A DNA stretch of 64,000 bases. Source: Microbispora rosea subsp. aerata (GTDB lineage: Bacteria; Actinomycetota; Actinomycetes; Streptosporangiales; Streptosporangiaceae). The stretch's first letter is position 1; each line of letters opens with the position of its first letter. Of the stretch, positions 23,918-34,967 are shown piece after piece. Made by a program: the position numbers and the translations under genes. Under the pieces are notes generated by a model. That model had not been told where the DNA came from. It did no database searches and saw nothing but the letters and a program-made list of their open reading frames with translations. The DNA is taken from contig NZ_BMPY01000022.1 of assembly GCF_014647835.1 (NCBI RefSeq), positions 51,984 through 115,983 on the forward strand. The letters run 5' to 3'.

Positions 23918-25509
23918 CGAACTCCCGCGCGGCCGCGCCCGCGGTGACGATCGGTGACTGGCTCTCGGGCGCGGCCGAGCGCGCCGCCGACGACGCGTTC
24001 CTCCTGATCGCGGGGGAGCGGACCGGCTACCGCGAGCTTGACGCGTCCGCCGCCCGCCTCGCGGCGGGCTTCCTGTCGCTCGGCCTGCGCCCGGGTGACC
24101 GCGTCTGCCTGCTGATGCGCAGCAGCGTCGCCGCGGTGCGGGTGTGGTTCGCCCTGGCCAGGGCCGGGCTGGTCGAGGTGCCGCTGAACGTGGCGAGCGG
24201 GTCCTACCTGCTGCGCTACTACCTGGAGAACTCCGGCGCGACCGTGCTGGTCTGCGACGCCGACCTCGAACCCCTGGCCCGCGAGCACGCCGCCGCCGTA
24301 CCGGCGATCACCCATCTCGTGGTGAACGGGGAAGACGACGAGGACCTCCCCGAGCCGGGCGGCGTGGCCCGCCATCTCCTGGCGGACCTGGCGGCGCATC
24401 CCGCCGGCGACCTGCCCGCCGTCAAGCCCGGCGACACCGCCGTGATCCTCTACACCTCCGGCACCACCGGGCCGCCGAAGGGGGTGCTGCTCAGCCACCA
24501 GGCGAACGTCAACCTCGCCAGGCACACGGTCGACCTGCTCGGATACACGCGGGACGACCGTCTCTACAGCGTCTTCCCACTCTTCCACAGCAACGCCCGC
24601 TACTGCAGCGTGATGGCGGCGATGGAGGCCGGGGCCGACCTGGTGCTGGACCGCAAGTTCTCGGCGAGCCGGTTCTGGGACATCTGCCGGGCGCACGGCA
24701 TCACGGCGTTCAACTACCAGGGCGCGATGATGAGCATCCTCTACAAGCAGCCGCCGCGGCCCGACGACGCCGACAACCCCGTACGGCTGGCCTTCGGCGC
24801 GCCCTGCCCGCCGGAGATCTTCGACGCGTTCGAGCGCCGCTTCGACCTGCGGCTGACGGAGATCTACGGCAGCACCGAGGTGTCGATCGTCACGGACATG
24901 CCGCCCTGGGACCGCAAGATCGGCACGGCCGGCGACGAGTCGGTCAACTACGAGGTCGCCGTGGTCGACGAGCTCGACCGGCCGCTGCCGCCGAACGTCC
25001 CCGGGGAGATCGTCGTACGGCCGAAGAAGCCGGGCTGGATGTTCTCCGGATATCACGGCATGCCGGAGGCCACCGCGGCGAGCTGGCGCAACCTGTGGTT
25101 CCACACCGGCGACCGCGGGCGGCTGGACGAGGACGGCTTCCTGGTGTTCCTCGACCGGATGAAGGACACCATCCGGCGGCGCGGGGAGAACATCTCCTCC
25201 TGGGAGGTCGAGCGGGTCGTCGCCGAGCACCCCGCCGTGGCGCACGTGGCGGCGTACGGGGTGCCCTCGGAGCTGTCGGAGGAGGACGTCATGATCGCCG
25301 TGGTGCCGGCGGCGGGCGCCCGGATCGACCCGGCCGAGCTGATCGGCCACTGCGCGGGCAGGCTGACCGCCTTCGCCGTGCCCCGCTACGTGCGGGTGAT
25401 GGAGGAGCTGCCGATGACGCCGAGCCAGCGGGTGGAGAAGTACAAGCTCCGCGCCGACGGCGTGACGCCCGGCACCTGGGACGGAGAGGCGGCCCGCGAT
25501 GCCCGGTGA
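23914..25509 (+). CDS. Acyl-CoA synthetase (AMP-forming), CaiC-like
   Basis: 531 residues from GTG 23914 with GGAAAGGAA before it; an upstream in-frame ATG (23866) would overlap the previous gene heavily. The ATP-binding signature AVILYTSGTTGPPKGVLLSH and the motif EIYGSTEVSIV are present. In the C-terminal domain the usual PTGK motif is replaced by TPSQRVEKYKLRADGV, as in crotonobetaine/carnitine-CoA ligase-like enzymes; the lysines there may still serve adenylation. It shares this ending and the overall layout with the ligase at 54258. It overlaps the crotonase gene downstream by 11 bp. Confidence 0.95.
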   Translation: MTNSRAAAPAVTIGDWLSGAAERAADDAFLLIAGERTGYRELDASAARLAAGFLSLGLRPGDRVCLLMRSSVAAVRVWFALARAGLVEVPLNVASGSYLLRYYLENSGATVLVCDADLEPLAREHAAAVPAITHLVVNGEDDEDLPEPGGVARHLLADLAAHPAGDLPAVKPGDTAVILYTSGTTGPPKGVLLSHQANVNLARHTVDLLGYTRDDRLYSVFPLFHSNARYCSVMAAMEAGADLVLDRKFSASRFWDICRAHGITAFNYQGAMMSILYKQPPRPDDADNPVRLAFGAPCPPEIFDAFERRFDLRLTEIYGSTEVSIVTDMPPWDRKIGTAGDESVNYEVAVVDELDRPLPPNVPGEIVVRPKKPGWMFSGYHGMPEATAASWRNLWFHTGDRGRLDEDGFLVFLDRMKDTIRRRGENISSWEVERVVAEHPAVAHVAAYGVPSELSEEDVMIAVVPAAGARIDPAELIGHCAGRLTAFAVPRYVRVMEELPMTPSQRVEKYKLRADGVTPGTWDGEAARDAR

Positions 25510-26263
25510 CTTCGAGCGGTTCGCCGTGACCCGGCCGAGGGACGGCGTGGCCCTGATCACCATGACCCGGCCGGAGAAGCTGAACGCGATGGACCGGATC
25601 TGGTTTCGCGAGCTGCGCGAGCTGATGGACGGGCTGGGACACGGCGACGGCGTGCGGGCGGCGGTGCTGACCGGCTCGGGCCGGGCGTTCTCCGCGGGCG
25701 GGGACATCGACATGTTCCACGACCTCGCCGGAGATGTCGCCAAGGTCAGGCCGCATCTGCGGCTGGTCTACGACGCCTTCCACTCCGTCGAGCGGTGCGC
25801 CGTCCCCGTCGTCGCCGCGGTGGGCGGCCTCGCGTTCGGCGGCGGCACCGAGCTGGCCCTGGCCTGCGACATCGTGCTGGCGGGGACGTCGGCCCGGTTC
25901 GCCTTCAAGGAGCCTGCCGTCGGGCTCACCCCGGGGTACGGCATCGTCCGAGGCCCCGACGTGATGGGCAGGCACTGGACGCGCTACCTCGCGCTGACCG
26001 GCCGGGTCGTGGACGCGGAGCGGGCCGAGCGGGCGGGGCTCGTGCAGGAGGTGCATCCCGACGAGTCGCTCCTCGACGCGGCCCTGGACCTGGCCGCCGA
26101 GATCGCCGCCAACCCGCCGCTGGCGGTGCGGGTCGGCAAGGCGTTCGTCAACCGCGACACCGGCGGCGGCTTCAACGAGTCGGTCGAGGCGGTGGCGCTG
26201 CTGTTCGGCACCGCCGAGCACCGGGAGGCCGTGCGCGCCTTCCGCGCCGCCCGCGGCAGATGA
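25499..26263 (+). CDS. Enoyl-CoA hydratase/isomerase (crotonase) family
   Basis: 254 residues. The oxyanion-hole segment is GRAFSAGGDIDMFHD. Both glutamates expected for hydration are present: GGGTELALACD and the FKEPAVGLTPG region. The C-terminal helix region ends in HREAVRAFRAARGR. It should hydrate a 2-enoyl-CoA to the 3-hydroxyacyl-CoA. It is the last gene of the plus-strand operon that starts at 19993 and is convergent with the SDR gene only 7 bp away, with no hairpin between. Confidence 0.93.
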   Translation: MPGDFERFAVTRPRDGVALITMTRPEKLNAMDRIWFRELRELMDGLGHGDGVRAAVLTGSGRAFSAGGDIDMFHDLAGDVAKVRPHLRLVYDAFHSVERCAVPVVAAVGGLAFGGGTELALACDIVLAGTSARFAFKEPAVGLTPGYGIVRGPDVMGRHWTRYLALTGRVVDAERAERAGLVQEVHPDESLLDAALDLAAEIAANPPLAVRVGKAFVNRDTGGGFNESVEAVALLFGTAEHREAVRAFRAARGR

Positions 26264-26270
26264 GGCGGCC

Positions 26271-27032
26271 TCAGGGCTGGCCGCCGTCCACCGACAGGAT
26301 CGCGCCGGTCGTGTAGCTCGACGCGTCGGAGGCCAGATAGAGGGCCGCGCCGACGATCTCATCGGGCCGCCCGCCGCGCTTGAGGGCGAAGCGCTGTGCC
26401 CGCGCCTCGAAGGCGGCCATGTCCCAGTGCTTGCTGACGTCGGTGAAGAACGTGCCCGCCATGATCGCGTTGCAGCGCACCGTGGGGCCGAAGGCGTGCG
26501 CGAAACCCACGGTGAGCGCGTTGAGGCCGGCCTTCGCCGCGGCGTACGGCAGCACGTCCGGGCGCGGGCGGGTGGCCGCCACGCTGCTGATGTTGATGAT
26601 CGAGCCGCCCTCGCCGGCCGCCATCCGGCTGCCCACCAGCGCCATCAGCCGGAACGCGCCTTTCAGGTTCACGTCGATCACCTTGTCGAACAGCGCCTCG
26701 GTGACGTCGGTGACGTCGTCGTAGACCGGCGACATCCCGGCGTTGTTGACCAGCACGTCCACGCGGCCGAACTCCCGGTACACCGCGTCGACCAGCCCGT
26801 CGAGCTCGTCCCAGTGGCCCACGTGCACCGCGTACGGCAGGGCGCGCCTGCCGGTGCTCCCGGCGATCTCCTCGGCGCACTCGGCGCAGCTCGCGCCGTC
26901 CCGGCTGGCGATCACCACGTCGGCGCCCGCGGCGGCGAAGCCGCCGGCCATCGCACGGCCCAGCCCCCTGCTGCCGCCCGTGACGAGGGCGACCTTGCCG
27001 GACAGGTCGAAAGAGGGACTCCGGGATGCCAT
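26271..27032 (-). CDS. Short-chain dehydrogenase/reductase
   Basis: 253 residues from ATG 27032 with GGAAGGAG before it. Classical SDR features: LVTGGSRGLGRAM, VLVNNAGMSP, ISSVAA and the catalytic YAAAK, then TGAILSVDGGQP at the end. The Ser/Arg residues after the second strand (IASRDGAS) would favour NADP, but this is weak evidence. The likely role is oxidation of a hydroxyacyl-CoA or ring alcohol. It is divergent from the acyl-CoA dehydrogenase at 27131 and shares its promoter region. Confidence 0.93.
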   Translation of the reverse strand: MASRSPSFDLSGKVALVTGGSRGLGRAMAGGFAAAGADVVIASRDGASCAECAEEIAGSTGRRALPYAVHVGHWDELDGLVDAVYREFGRVDVLVNNAGMSPVYDDVTDVTEALFDKVIDVNLKGAFRLMALVGSRMAAGEGGSIINISSVAATRPRPDVLPYAAAKAGLNALTVGFAHAFGPTVRCNAIMAGTFFTDVSKHWDMAAFEARAQRFALKRGGRPDEIVGAALYLASDASSYTTGAILSVDGGQP

Positions 27033-27077
27033 GCGCGGCTCCTTCCACACGGGGAGGTCGGTGTTTCAGCCTAACCT

Positions 27078-27105
27078 AATCATTGCTATGGTTCGCATAG
27101 ATAAG
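27078..27105. promoter_or_regulatory. Divergent control region with shared operator and CATAGATAAG element
   Basis: AATCATTGCTATGGTT (27078-27093) matches the AATCATGCTTATGATT core at 12 of 16 positions. CTATG/CATAG (27086-27090, 27096-27100) form a small inverted repeat. CATAGATAAG (27096-27105) recurs exactly before the other acyl-CoA dehydrogenase at 52123-52132. Confidence 0.55.
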
Positions 27106-27130
27106 CAAGACGAGCCGAGCGGGTGATCCG

Positions 27131-28294
27131 ATGAACGCGCAAGACGCCGGTCCCTTCGAACTCCCGTCCCGCTACCGGGACCTGCAGGAAGAGGCCCGGC
27201 GGCTCGCGGCCTCCCTGGCCCACCGGGCCGCGGTCGCGGACGAGGCCGACCACATCGACCCCGTGATGCGGGAGGCGCTCGCGGCCAGCGGGCTGGCGGG
27301 CACCGTGGTGGCCAAGGAGTTCGGCGGCCGGTTCGACAGGGTCGACTCGCTCGCGGTGACCGTGGTCCGCGAGGCCCTCGCCGGGGTGAGCGCCCACCTC
27401 GACTCGCTCTACGCCATGCAGGGCATCGGCAGCTACGCGTTGTGGGCCGGCGGCGGCGACGCGGTGCGCCGGCGCTGGCTGCCCAAGGTTGCGGCGTGCG
27501 AGGCCATCGGCGCCCTGGCCCTGACAGAGCCCCAGGTCGGCTCCGACCTCAAGGCGATCACCACGACGATCACCGCGACCGGCGGCGAGATCGTGGTCGA
27601 GGGGCACAAGTCCTTCATCACCAACGCCGGCGACGCGACCTTCTACCTCGTGCTCGGCCGGGAGGGCGACGGCTACTCGATGGTGCTCGTCCCCGCCGAC
27701 GCCCCGGGCGTCTCCGTCACCCACCCCCACCAGATCATCGCCCCGCACGTGCTCGGCGACGTGATCTTCGACGGCGTACGGGTCCCGGCCGGCCACCGGA
27801 TCGGCGAGCCGGGCAGGGCGTTCACGCTCGCGCTCGCGACGCTGGCGACGTTCCGCGTCTCGGTCGCCGGCGCCGCGATCGGCCTCGCCCAGGCGGCCCT
27901 CGACGAGGCGGTGCGGCACACCACGGGACGCGACCAGTTCGGGGTGCCGCTCGCCCGGCTCGGCCCGGTGCCGAACCTGCTCGCCACGTCCTGGGTCGAG
28001 ATCGAGATGGCGCGTTCGCTGACCTACCGCGCCGCCGCGGCCGCCGCCCGCGACCCGCTGGCCAACCTGCACCTGTCGTCCATGGCGAAGGTGGGCGCGA
28101 CCGAGGTCGCCGGCCGGGTGGCCGACCGCGCCGTGCAGGTCATGGGCCGGTTCGGCCTGGTCCGCGGCGGCCTGGTCGAGCGGCTCTACCGCGAGGCCAG
28201 GCCGATGCGGATCTACGAGGGCGCGACCGAGGTCGTCCTCGACTCGCTCGCCAAGCAGCTGGTCAAGCCCCACCTGCGGAAGGACACGCAATGA
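27131..28294 (+). CDS. Acyl-CoA dehydrogenase
   Basis: 387 residues with the three-part ACAD layout: an N-terminal helical domain, a middle beta domain (ALALTEPQVGSDLKAI and GHKSFITNAGDATFYLVLGR) and a C-terminal helical domain with RFGLVRGGLVERLYREARPMRIYEGATEVV. The conserved flavin-contact and IYEGATE regions are present, so it should be a functional FAD enzyme forming an alpha,beta-double bond in a CoA thioester and passing electrons to ETF. Its stop overlaps the next gene (ATGA), the start of a run leading to KorAB. It is the first of three ACADs in the window. Confidence 0.95.
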   Translation: MNAQDAGPFELPSRYRDLQEEARRLAASLAHRAAVADEADHIDPVMREALAASGLAGTVVAKEFGGRFDRVDSLAVTVVREALAGVSAHLDSLYAMQGIGSYALWAGGGDAVRRRWLPKVAACEAIGALALTEPQVGSDLKAITTTITATGGEIVVEGHKSFITNAGDATFYLVLGREGDGYSMVLVPADAPGVSVTHPHQIIAPHVLGDVIFDGVRVPAGHRIGEPGRAFTLALATLATFRVSVAGAAIGLAQAALDEAVRHTTGRDQFGVPLARLGPVPNLLATSWVEIEMARSLTYRAAAAAARDPLANLHLSSMAKVGATEVAGRVADRAVQVMGRFGLVRGGLVERLYREARPMRIYEGATEVVLDSLAKQLVKPHLRKDTQ

Positions 28295-29088
28295 TCATCG
28301 ACGCCCACTGCCATGTGTGGCCGGACCACATCGCGGCGAAGGTGCTCGCCGGGCGGCCGGCCGGGCTGGACCCCGTGCACGACGGGACGCTCGACGGCCT
28401 GCGGCGCACCATGGACGCCGCCGGCGTCGACATGGCGATGTGCCTCGGCGTGGCCAACCTGGCGCGCACCGTCGACCGTACGAACGAGTTCATCGGGTCG
28501 GTCGACCGGTCGCGGTTCATCCCCTTCGGCACCGTGCACCCGGGCCTGAGCGTCGAGGAGAACCTGGCCTCGCTCAAGCGCCACGGCATCCGCGGCGTCA
28601 AGCTGCACCCGCTGTTCCAGGAGCTCTCGCTGGGCGACCCGGCGGTGGTGGAGCTGCTGCACGCGCTGGCCGAGGAAGGCGTCGTCGTCATCACCCACGC
28701 GGGCGCGGGCGGCGACGAGGCGTCCAACGAACGCGGCCACCCCCGCCACCTGCGCGCGCTCGCCGACGGCATCCCCAATCTGACGCTCATCGCCTGCCAC
28801 TACGGCGGCTACCACCGGCTCGACGCGGCCGAGGAGCTGGTCGTCGGCTCCCGCGTCGTGCTGGAGACCTCCTGGCCGCCGCGGCTGGCCGACCTCGACC
28901 CGGATCGGTTGCGGCGCATCGTCGCCGCGCACGGCGCGGACCGCATGGTGTTCGGCTCCGACTGGCCGATGGCCGACCCGGCGGCCGAGATCGCGGCGAT
29001 CCGCGCGCTCGGGCTCACCCCGCAGGAGGAGGACGCGATCCTCGGCGGCACGCTCGCCCGGCTGCTCGGCATCGTGAAGGCGGACTGA
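28291..29088 (+). CDS. Amidohydrolase family 2 metal-dependent hydrolase or decarboxylase
   Basis: 265 residues, intact TIM-barrel metal enzyme. The metal-binding start is MIIDAHCHVW; GVKLHPLFQEL supplies the second region, VVITHAG and ACHYGGYH the barrel histidines, and VFGSDWPMADP the final Asp. This family includes lactonases, ACMSD-type decarboxylases and ring hydrolases acting on cyclic carboxylates. In this context (between an acyl-CoA dehydrogenase and a ferredoxin reductase) hydrolysis of a lactone or ring, or decarboxylation, are the main options. It is unrelated in detail to the broken lactonase at 10847. Confidence 0.88.
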   Translation: MIIDAHCHVWPDHIAAKVLAGRPAGLDPVHDGTLDGLRRTMDAAGVDMAMCLGVANLARTVDRTNEFIGSVDRSRFIPFGTVHPGLSVEENLASLKRHGIRGVKLHPLFQELSLGDPAVVELLHALAEEGVVVITHAGAGGDEASNERGHPRHLRALADGIPNLTLIACHYGGYHRLDAAEELVVGSRVVLETSWPPRLADLDPDRLRRIVAAHGADRMVFGSDWPMADPAAEIAAIRALGLTPQEEDAILGGTLARLLGIVKAD

Positions 29089-29089
29089 G

Positions 29090-30274
29090 ATGGACCTGGT
29101 CATCGTCGGCGCGTCCCTCGCCGGGGTGCGGACCGCCCAGGCGCTGCGCCGCAAGGGCTTCGACGGGCGGATCACGCTGATCGGCGCCGAGCCGCACCTG
29201 CCGTACGACCGGCCCCCGCTGTCGAAGGACTTCCTGCTCGGCAAGACCGGCGGCGCGGCGCTCACCCTGCTCACCGCCGAGCAGGCGAACGATCTCGACC
29301 TCGAGCTGCGCCTCGGCGAGCCCGCGACCGCGCTCGACCGCGCCGCCAGGCGCGTCCGGCTGCGCGACGGCGACGCCGTGCCGTACGACATCCTCGTCGT
29401 CGCGACCGGCTCGACCGCGCGCACACCGCCGGTCGATCTGCCCGGCGTGCACGTGCTGCGCACACTGGACGACGCCGTGGCCGTACGCGACGCGCTGGCG
29501 GGCGGGCCGCGGGTCGCCGTCGTCGGCGGCGGCTTCATCGGCGCCGAGGTGGCGTGCGCGGCGCGGGCGCTCGGACTGGAGACGACCGTCGTCGACTCCG
29601 CGCCCACCCTGATGACCCGCGGCCTGGGCCCGGTGCTGGGCGAGGCGATGGCGGCCAGGCACCGCGCGCTCGGCGTGACGCTGCGCATGGGCCGCACCGT
29701 GCGCGAGGCGCGCGGGTCGTCCCGGGTGGAGGAGCTCGTCCTGGACGACGGCACGGTCGTGGCGGCGGACCTGGTCGTCGCGGGCGTCGGCGCCACGCCC
29801 GCAGTCGGATGGCTGGACGGCGCCGGGCTCGACCTGACCGACGGCGTCGGCTGCGACGCCCTGCTGCGCGCGACCGGGGCGCAAGACGTCTACGCCGTCG
29901 GCGACGTGGCGAGCTGGCGGTCCACCCGGTACGGCGGTCCGATGCGGGCCGAGCACTGGACCGCCGCGGGCGAGCAGGCCATGGCGGTGGCCGCCACCAT
30001 CACGGGCACGCCGACGGCCTTCGACGCGCTGCCGTACGTCTGGTCCGACCAGGCGGGCGCCCGGCTGCAGATCTTCGGCCGCGTCATGCCGGGCGACGAG
30101 GTCGTCTTCGTCCTCGGCGGCCCGGAGGAGGAGCGCTTCGCGGCGATCACCGGCGGCGCGGGGCGGCTGCACGCGGTGGTGGCGTTCGGCGCGCTCGCCG
30201 AGGCGATGCGCTACCGCGCGCTTCTCCTGCGGGGGGCCGAGTGGGTGCCCGGCCTGGGCGTTCCCCGGGCCTAG
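29090..30274 (+). CDS. FAD-dependent ferredoxin reductase
   Basis: 394 residues of the putidaredoxin-reductase type: FAD-binding LVIVGASLAGVRTAQAL, the PYDRPPLSKDFLLG motif, the NAD-binding VAVVGGGFIGAEVACAA, and YAVGDVASW near the end. It carries electrons from NAD(P)H to a ferredoxin. Candidate partners in the window are the 3Fe-4S ferredoxin/P450 pair at 45.3-46.9 kb, and possibly KorAB just downstream, which exchanges electrons with ferredoxin. It starts 1 bp after the amidohydrolase stop. Confidence 0.93.
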   Translation: MDLVIVGASLAGVRTAQALRRKGFDGRITLIGAEPHLPYDRPPLSKDFLLGKTGGAALTLLTAEQANDLDLELRLGEPATALDRAARRVRLRDGDAVPYDILVVATGSTARTPPVDLPGVHVLRTLDDAVAVRDALAGGPRVAVVGGGFIGAEVACAARALGLETTVVDSAPTLMTRGLGPVLGEAMAARHRALGVTLRMGRTVREARGSSRVEELVLDDGTVVAADLVVAGVGATPAVGWLDGAGLDLTDGVGCDALLRATGAQDVYAVGDVASWRSTRYGGPMRAEHWTAAGEQAMAVAATITGTPTAFDALPYVWSDQAGARLQIFGRVMPGDEVVFVLGGPEEERFAAITGGAGRLHAVVAFGALAEAMRYRALLLRGAEWVPGLGVPRA

Positions 30275-30314
30275 CCCGTCGTTTCCCGAGCTTCTCACCG
30301 ACAGGGATCAGCAC

Positions 30315-32148
<1,834 letters not shown>

Positions 32149-32156
<8 letters not shown>

Positions 32157-33213
32157 CACCGTCGCGGAGCGGGCGGCCGGATCCGTCCGGGCCCTTCCGT
32201 CCGCGCCGCCGAAGGCCAAGGACTTCAAGACCGACCAGGAGGTGCGCTGGTGCCCCGGCTGCGGTGACTACGCCATCCTCGCGGCCGTCCAGGGCTTCCT
32301 GCCCGAGCTCGGCGTCCCCCGGGAGAACATCGTGTTCATCTCGGGCATCGGGTGCTCCTCCCGGTTTCCGTACTACATGAACACCTACGGCATGCACTCC
32401 ATCCACGGGCGGGCGCCGGCGATCGCCACCGGCCTGTCCACCTCGCGCCCGGACCTGGCGGTGTTCGTGGTCACCGGGGACGGCGACGCGTTGTCCATCG
32501 GCGGCAACCACCTCATCCACGCCCTGCGCCGGAACGTCAACCTCACGATCCTGCTGTTCAACAACCGCATCTACGGGCTCACCAAGGGGCAGTACAGCCC
32601 GACGAGCGAGCGGGGGAAGGTCACCAAGTCCTCGCCGTACGGCTCGCTGGACAACCCGTTCAACCCGGTCTCGCTGGCGCTGGGAGCGGAGGCGACCTTC
32701 GTCGCGCGGACCCTCGACTCCGACCGCAAGCACCTGACGTCGGTGCTGCGCGCGGCGGCCGAGCACGAGGGCGCGTCGCTGGTCGAGATCTACCAGAACT
32801 GCAACATCTTCAACGACGGCGCCTTCGACCTGCTCAAGTCGCCCGAGGGCGCCCGGGAGTGGATCGTCCCGCTCGTGCACGGCGAGGAGATCCGCTTCGG
32901 CGCCGGCGGTGACAAGGCCGTCGTCCGCGATCCCGGCACCGGCGCGCTCACCGTGGCGGAGGGGGTGGAGCCCGGCGACCCCCGGGTGGTCGTGCACGAC
33001 GCGCACGCCGCGGACTCCAGCTACGCCTACGCGCTGTCGCGGCTGCCGGAACGCGACCCGCGGCTGACCCCGATGGGCGTCTTCCGCTCCGTGGAGCGGC
33101 CGAGCTACGACCGCCTGCTGCGGGAGCAGATGGAGGCGGCGAGGAACGAGGCCCCCGGCGACGACGCCGCGCTCAACGCGCTCATCCGCGGCGGGGACAG
33201 CTGGACGCTGTGA
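32149..33213 (+). CDS. korB: 2-oxoacid:ferredoxin oxidoreductase, beta subunit
   Basis: 354 residues with AAGGAG before the ATG. The Fe-S cysteines occur in VRWCPGCGDYAIL, SGIGCSSRFPYY and YQNCNIFND; the thiamine diphosphate motif is VVTGDGDALSIGGNH through ILLFNNRIYGLTKGQ. Length and motif order fit KorB. It completes the enzyme with KorA. The stop is followed by a 130-bp gap carrying the strongest operator palindrome of the window, so the transporter genes that follow are separately controlled. Confidence 0.95.
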
Positions 33214-33298
33214 GCCGGCCCCGCTTTTCCTGCGCATCAACTCGCTGTTGACAGACCGTGAACTCTGGACAACGTCCGTGAGCTCCCTCTAACGTTCC

Positions 33299-33328
33299 TG
33301 ATGGTAATCATAAGCATGATTACCATCA
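33299..33328. promoter_or_regulatory. Perfect 13-bp-arm palindrome, reference copy of the shared operator
   Basis: TGATGGTAATCAT (33299-33311), AAGC, ATGATTACCATCA (33316-33328); all 13 pairs match. It ends 18 bases before the start codon of the binding-protein gene and directly precedes its ribosome site (AGGAGGAAAG), so a bound protein would block transcription or initiation. Its core AATCAT-AAGC-ATGATT, or the reverse form with GCTT, recurs in other promoters of the window. Confidence 0.85.
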
Positions 33329-33346
33329 TGAGCTTCAGGAGGAAAG

Positions 33347-34540
33347 ATGGGCGGACCCAGGCGCGCCTCGCTGCGGCGGGGCGTTCCGGCGGCACTGGCG
33401 GTCGCCGGCGTGCTCATCCTGGCGGCGTGCGGCGGTGGCGGCACGGCGGACGACGGCGCCGCGGCGAACGGCGGCGCCGGCGGGCTGCCGTCCGAGATAA
33501 CGGTGATGGCGATCAAGGACGAGACCGGGGCGGTCGCCTTCACCGGCCTGTCCACGCTCAAGGGCATCGACCTCGCCGTCGAGCAGATCAACAACGAGAA
33601 GTTCCTGGGCGACACGAAGCTGGTCGTGGAGAACCGTGACCCGGCGGGCAAGGCGCAGACCGCCGCCAGCATGGTCACGGCCGCGATCCAGGACCAGAAG
33701 TACGCCGCGATCCTCGGGCCGGTGGCGAGCGACCAGGCCGCGGCCGCCTCGCCGATCGCCGAGCGCGGAAAGATGCCGATCGTCTACACGCAGTCGGGCA
33801 GCGAGGGCGTCGTCATCGGTGAGTACACCTTCCGGGCCACTCCGCCGATGACGAGCTACTACCCGGTGATCAGCGACTACATCAAGTCCAAGAACATCAA
33901 GTCCCTCGGCATCGTCTACAACACGTCGCTGCCCACGCTCAAGGAGGTCGCCGAGAAGGTGCTGCCTTCGATCGGCGAGCAGGTCGGATACGAGGTCACC
34001 GCGAGCGTGGCCGTGCAGATGACCACGCAGGACTTCTCCGCGCCCATCTCCCAGGTGCTGAAGACCAAGCCGGACGCGGTCGCGTTGCTGCTGGTCGGCG
34101 GGCAGAACCCGACGGGGATGCGGCAGCTGCGGCAGGCCGGGTTCGACGGGCCGGTCCTCGGCAACACGGCCGCCGGTGCGGGGAACCTCAAGCCGGCCGG
34201 CGAGGACGGCGCCGGGATGGCTTGGCCGACGGACTTCCACCCCGACCAGCCGGGCGAGTCGTCGCGGAAGTTCGTCGAGCTCTACAAGGCGAAGTACGGC
34301 GAGGAGCCGCTGAACTACGCGGCCGAGGGCTACGACTCGGTCTGGTGGCTGGCCAGGGCGGTCAAGGAGGCGGGCGGCGCGTCGCGCGACGCCATCAAGA
34401 AGGGTCTCGACGCGGTGGCCGCCCAGGGCTTCGACGGAGCCATGGGCAAGATCACGTTCGAGGGCCGGGACATGCGCCTCACCGGAACGGTGGTCGAGTG
34501 GAACGGCACGGAGGAGGTGCTCGCCGGCTCGGCCTCCTGA
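33347..34540 (+). CDS. Branched-chain-type ABC substrate-binding lipoprotein 1
   Basis: 397 residues. It has a lipoprotein signal with the lipid-attachment cysteine at residue 28 (VLILAACG), then a Gly/Ala-rich linker and a type-I periplasmic-binding fold (GAVAFTGLSTLKGIDLAVEQINN, ILGPVASDQAAAASPIAE, VYTQSGSEGVVIG, LKPAGEDGAGMAWPTDF, AAEGYDSVWWLARAVKEAG). Such proteins capture amino acids, amides, or aromatic or short organic acids outside the membrane for a Liv-type importer. Its genes follow on the same strand. It is homologous along its length to the binding protein at 40453. The operator palindrome lies directly upstream. Confidence 0.95.
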   Translation: MGGPRRASLRRGVPAALAVAGVLILAACGGGGTADDGAAANGGAGGLPSEITVMAIKDETGAVAFTGLSTLKGIDLAVEQINNEKFLGDTKLVVENRDPAGKAQTAASMVTAAIQDQKYAAILGPVASDQAAAASPIAERGKMPIVYTQSGSEGVVIGEYTFRATPPMTSYYPVISDYIKSKNIKSLGIVYNTSLPTLKEVAEKVLPSIGEQVGYEVTASVAVQMTTQDFSAPISQVLKTKPDAVALLLVGGQNPTGMRQLRQAGFDGPVLGNTAAGAGNLKPAGEDGAGMAWPTDFHPDQPGESSRKFVELYKAKYGEEPLNYAAEGYDSVWWLARAVKEAGGASRDAIKKGLDAVAAQGFDGAMGKITFEGRDMRLTGTVVEWNGTEEVLAGSAS

Positions 34541-34546
34541 CCGGGA

Positions 34547-34580
34547 GCGGGCGGCGGACCCGCCTCGGCTCGCCGCCCGC
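34547..34580. terminator. Hairpin between binding-protein and permease genes
   Basis: GCGGGCGGCG (34547-34556) pairs exactly with CGCCGCCCGC (34571-34580). It begins 6 bases after the stop codon. A partial terminator here would keep the binding protein in excess over the membrane subunits, a common arrangement. Confidence 0.6.
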
Positions 34581-34681
34581 CCCCTCCGTTAACGTGCAGG
34601 TAACTCATTTGGAATCCGGTCTTCCGCAAACCCTGGACACGACCTGTCGTGACGCATACCCTACCGCCTAATAATCATCAC

Positions 34682-34693
34682 AATCATAAACAT
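34682..34693 (+). promoter_or_regulatory. Relic of the shared operator before the deleted binding-protein gene
   Basis: AATCATAAACAT matches AATCATAAGCAT of the reference palindrome (33306-33317) at 11 of 12 positions; the right half is lost. It lies 21 bases before the start codon of the remnant gene, as in the intact copies. Confidence 0.5.
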
Positions 34694-34713
34694 AGACAGC
34701 CTTGGAGGTCCGG

Positions 34714-34920
34714 GTGTATCGAGAAGGGATCGCGTTGACACGCAGGAGAGGGCTCGCTCTTCTGGGAAACACCACGCTCGCAGGCCCGGACGCCGTGGCC
34801 GCCGAGGGCTTCGAGGGCGCGCTCGGCGAGCTGACCTTCGAGAACCGCGGCCCGCGGCTTCCCGGCGTGCCGGCCCGGTGGGACGGCGCCGGGGAGATCC
34901 TGCTCCCCTCCAAGGCCTGA
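34714..34920 (+). pseudogene. Third ABC binding-protein gene, internally deleted
   Basis: A 68-codon frame starts at GTG 34714 with TTGGAGG before it. The first part (LTRRRGLALLGN) resembles the basic start of a signal peptide. Then it runs into the C-terminal end of the binding-protein family: VAAEGFEGALGELTFE, PGVPARWDG. The matching segment of the intact protein at 40453 is VAAEGFEGAMGQLGFE, PGVLVEWDG. About 320 residues, including the membrane part of the signal, lipobox and ligand domains, are missing. It therefore marks a former third receptor with its own operator. A similar size of internal deletion affects other pseudogenes in the window. Confidence 0.85.
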
Positions 34921-34967
34921 GAGGCGCACGTGCGACACTGCGACAGCGCGAAATGGGGTGAATCCCC

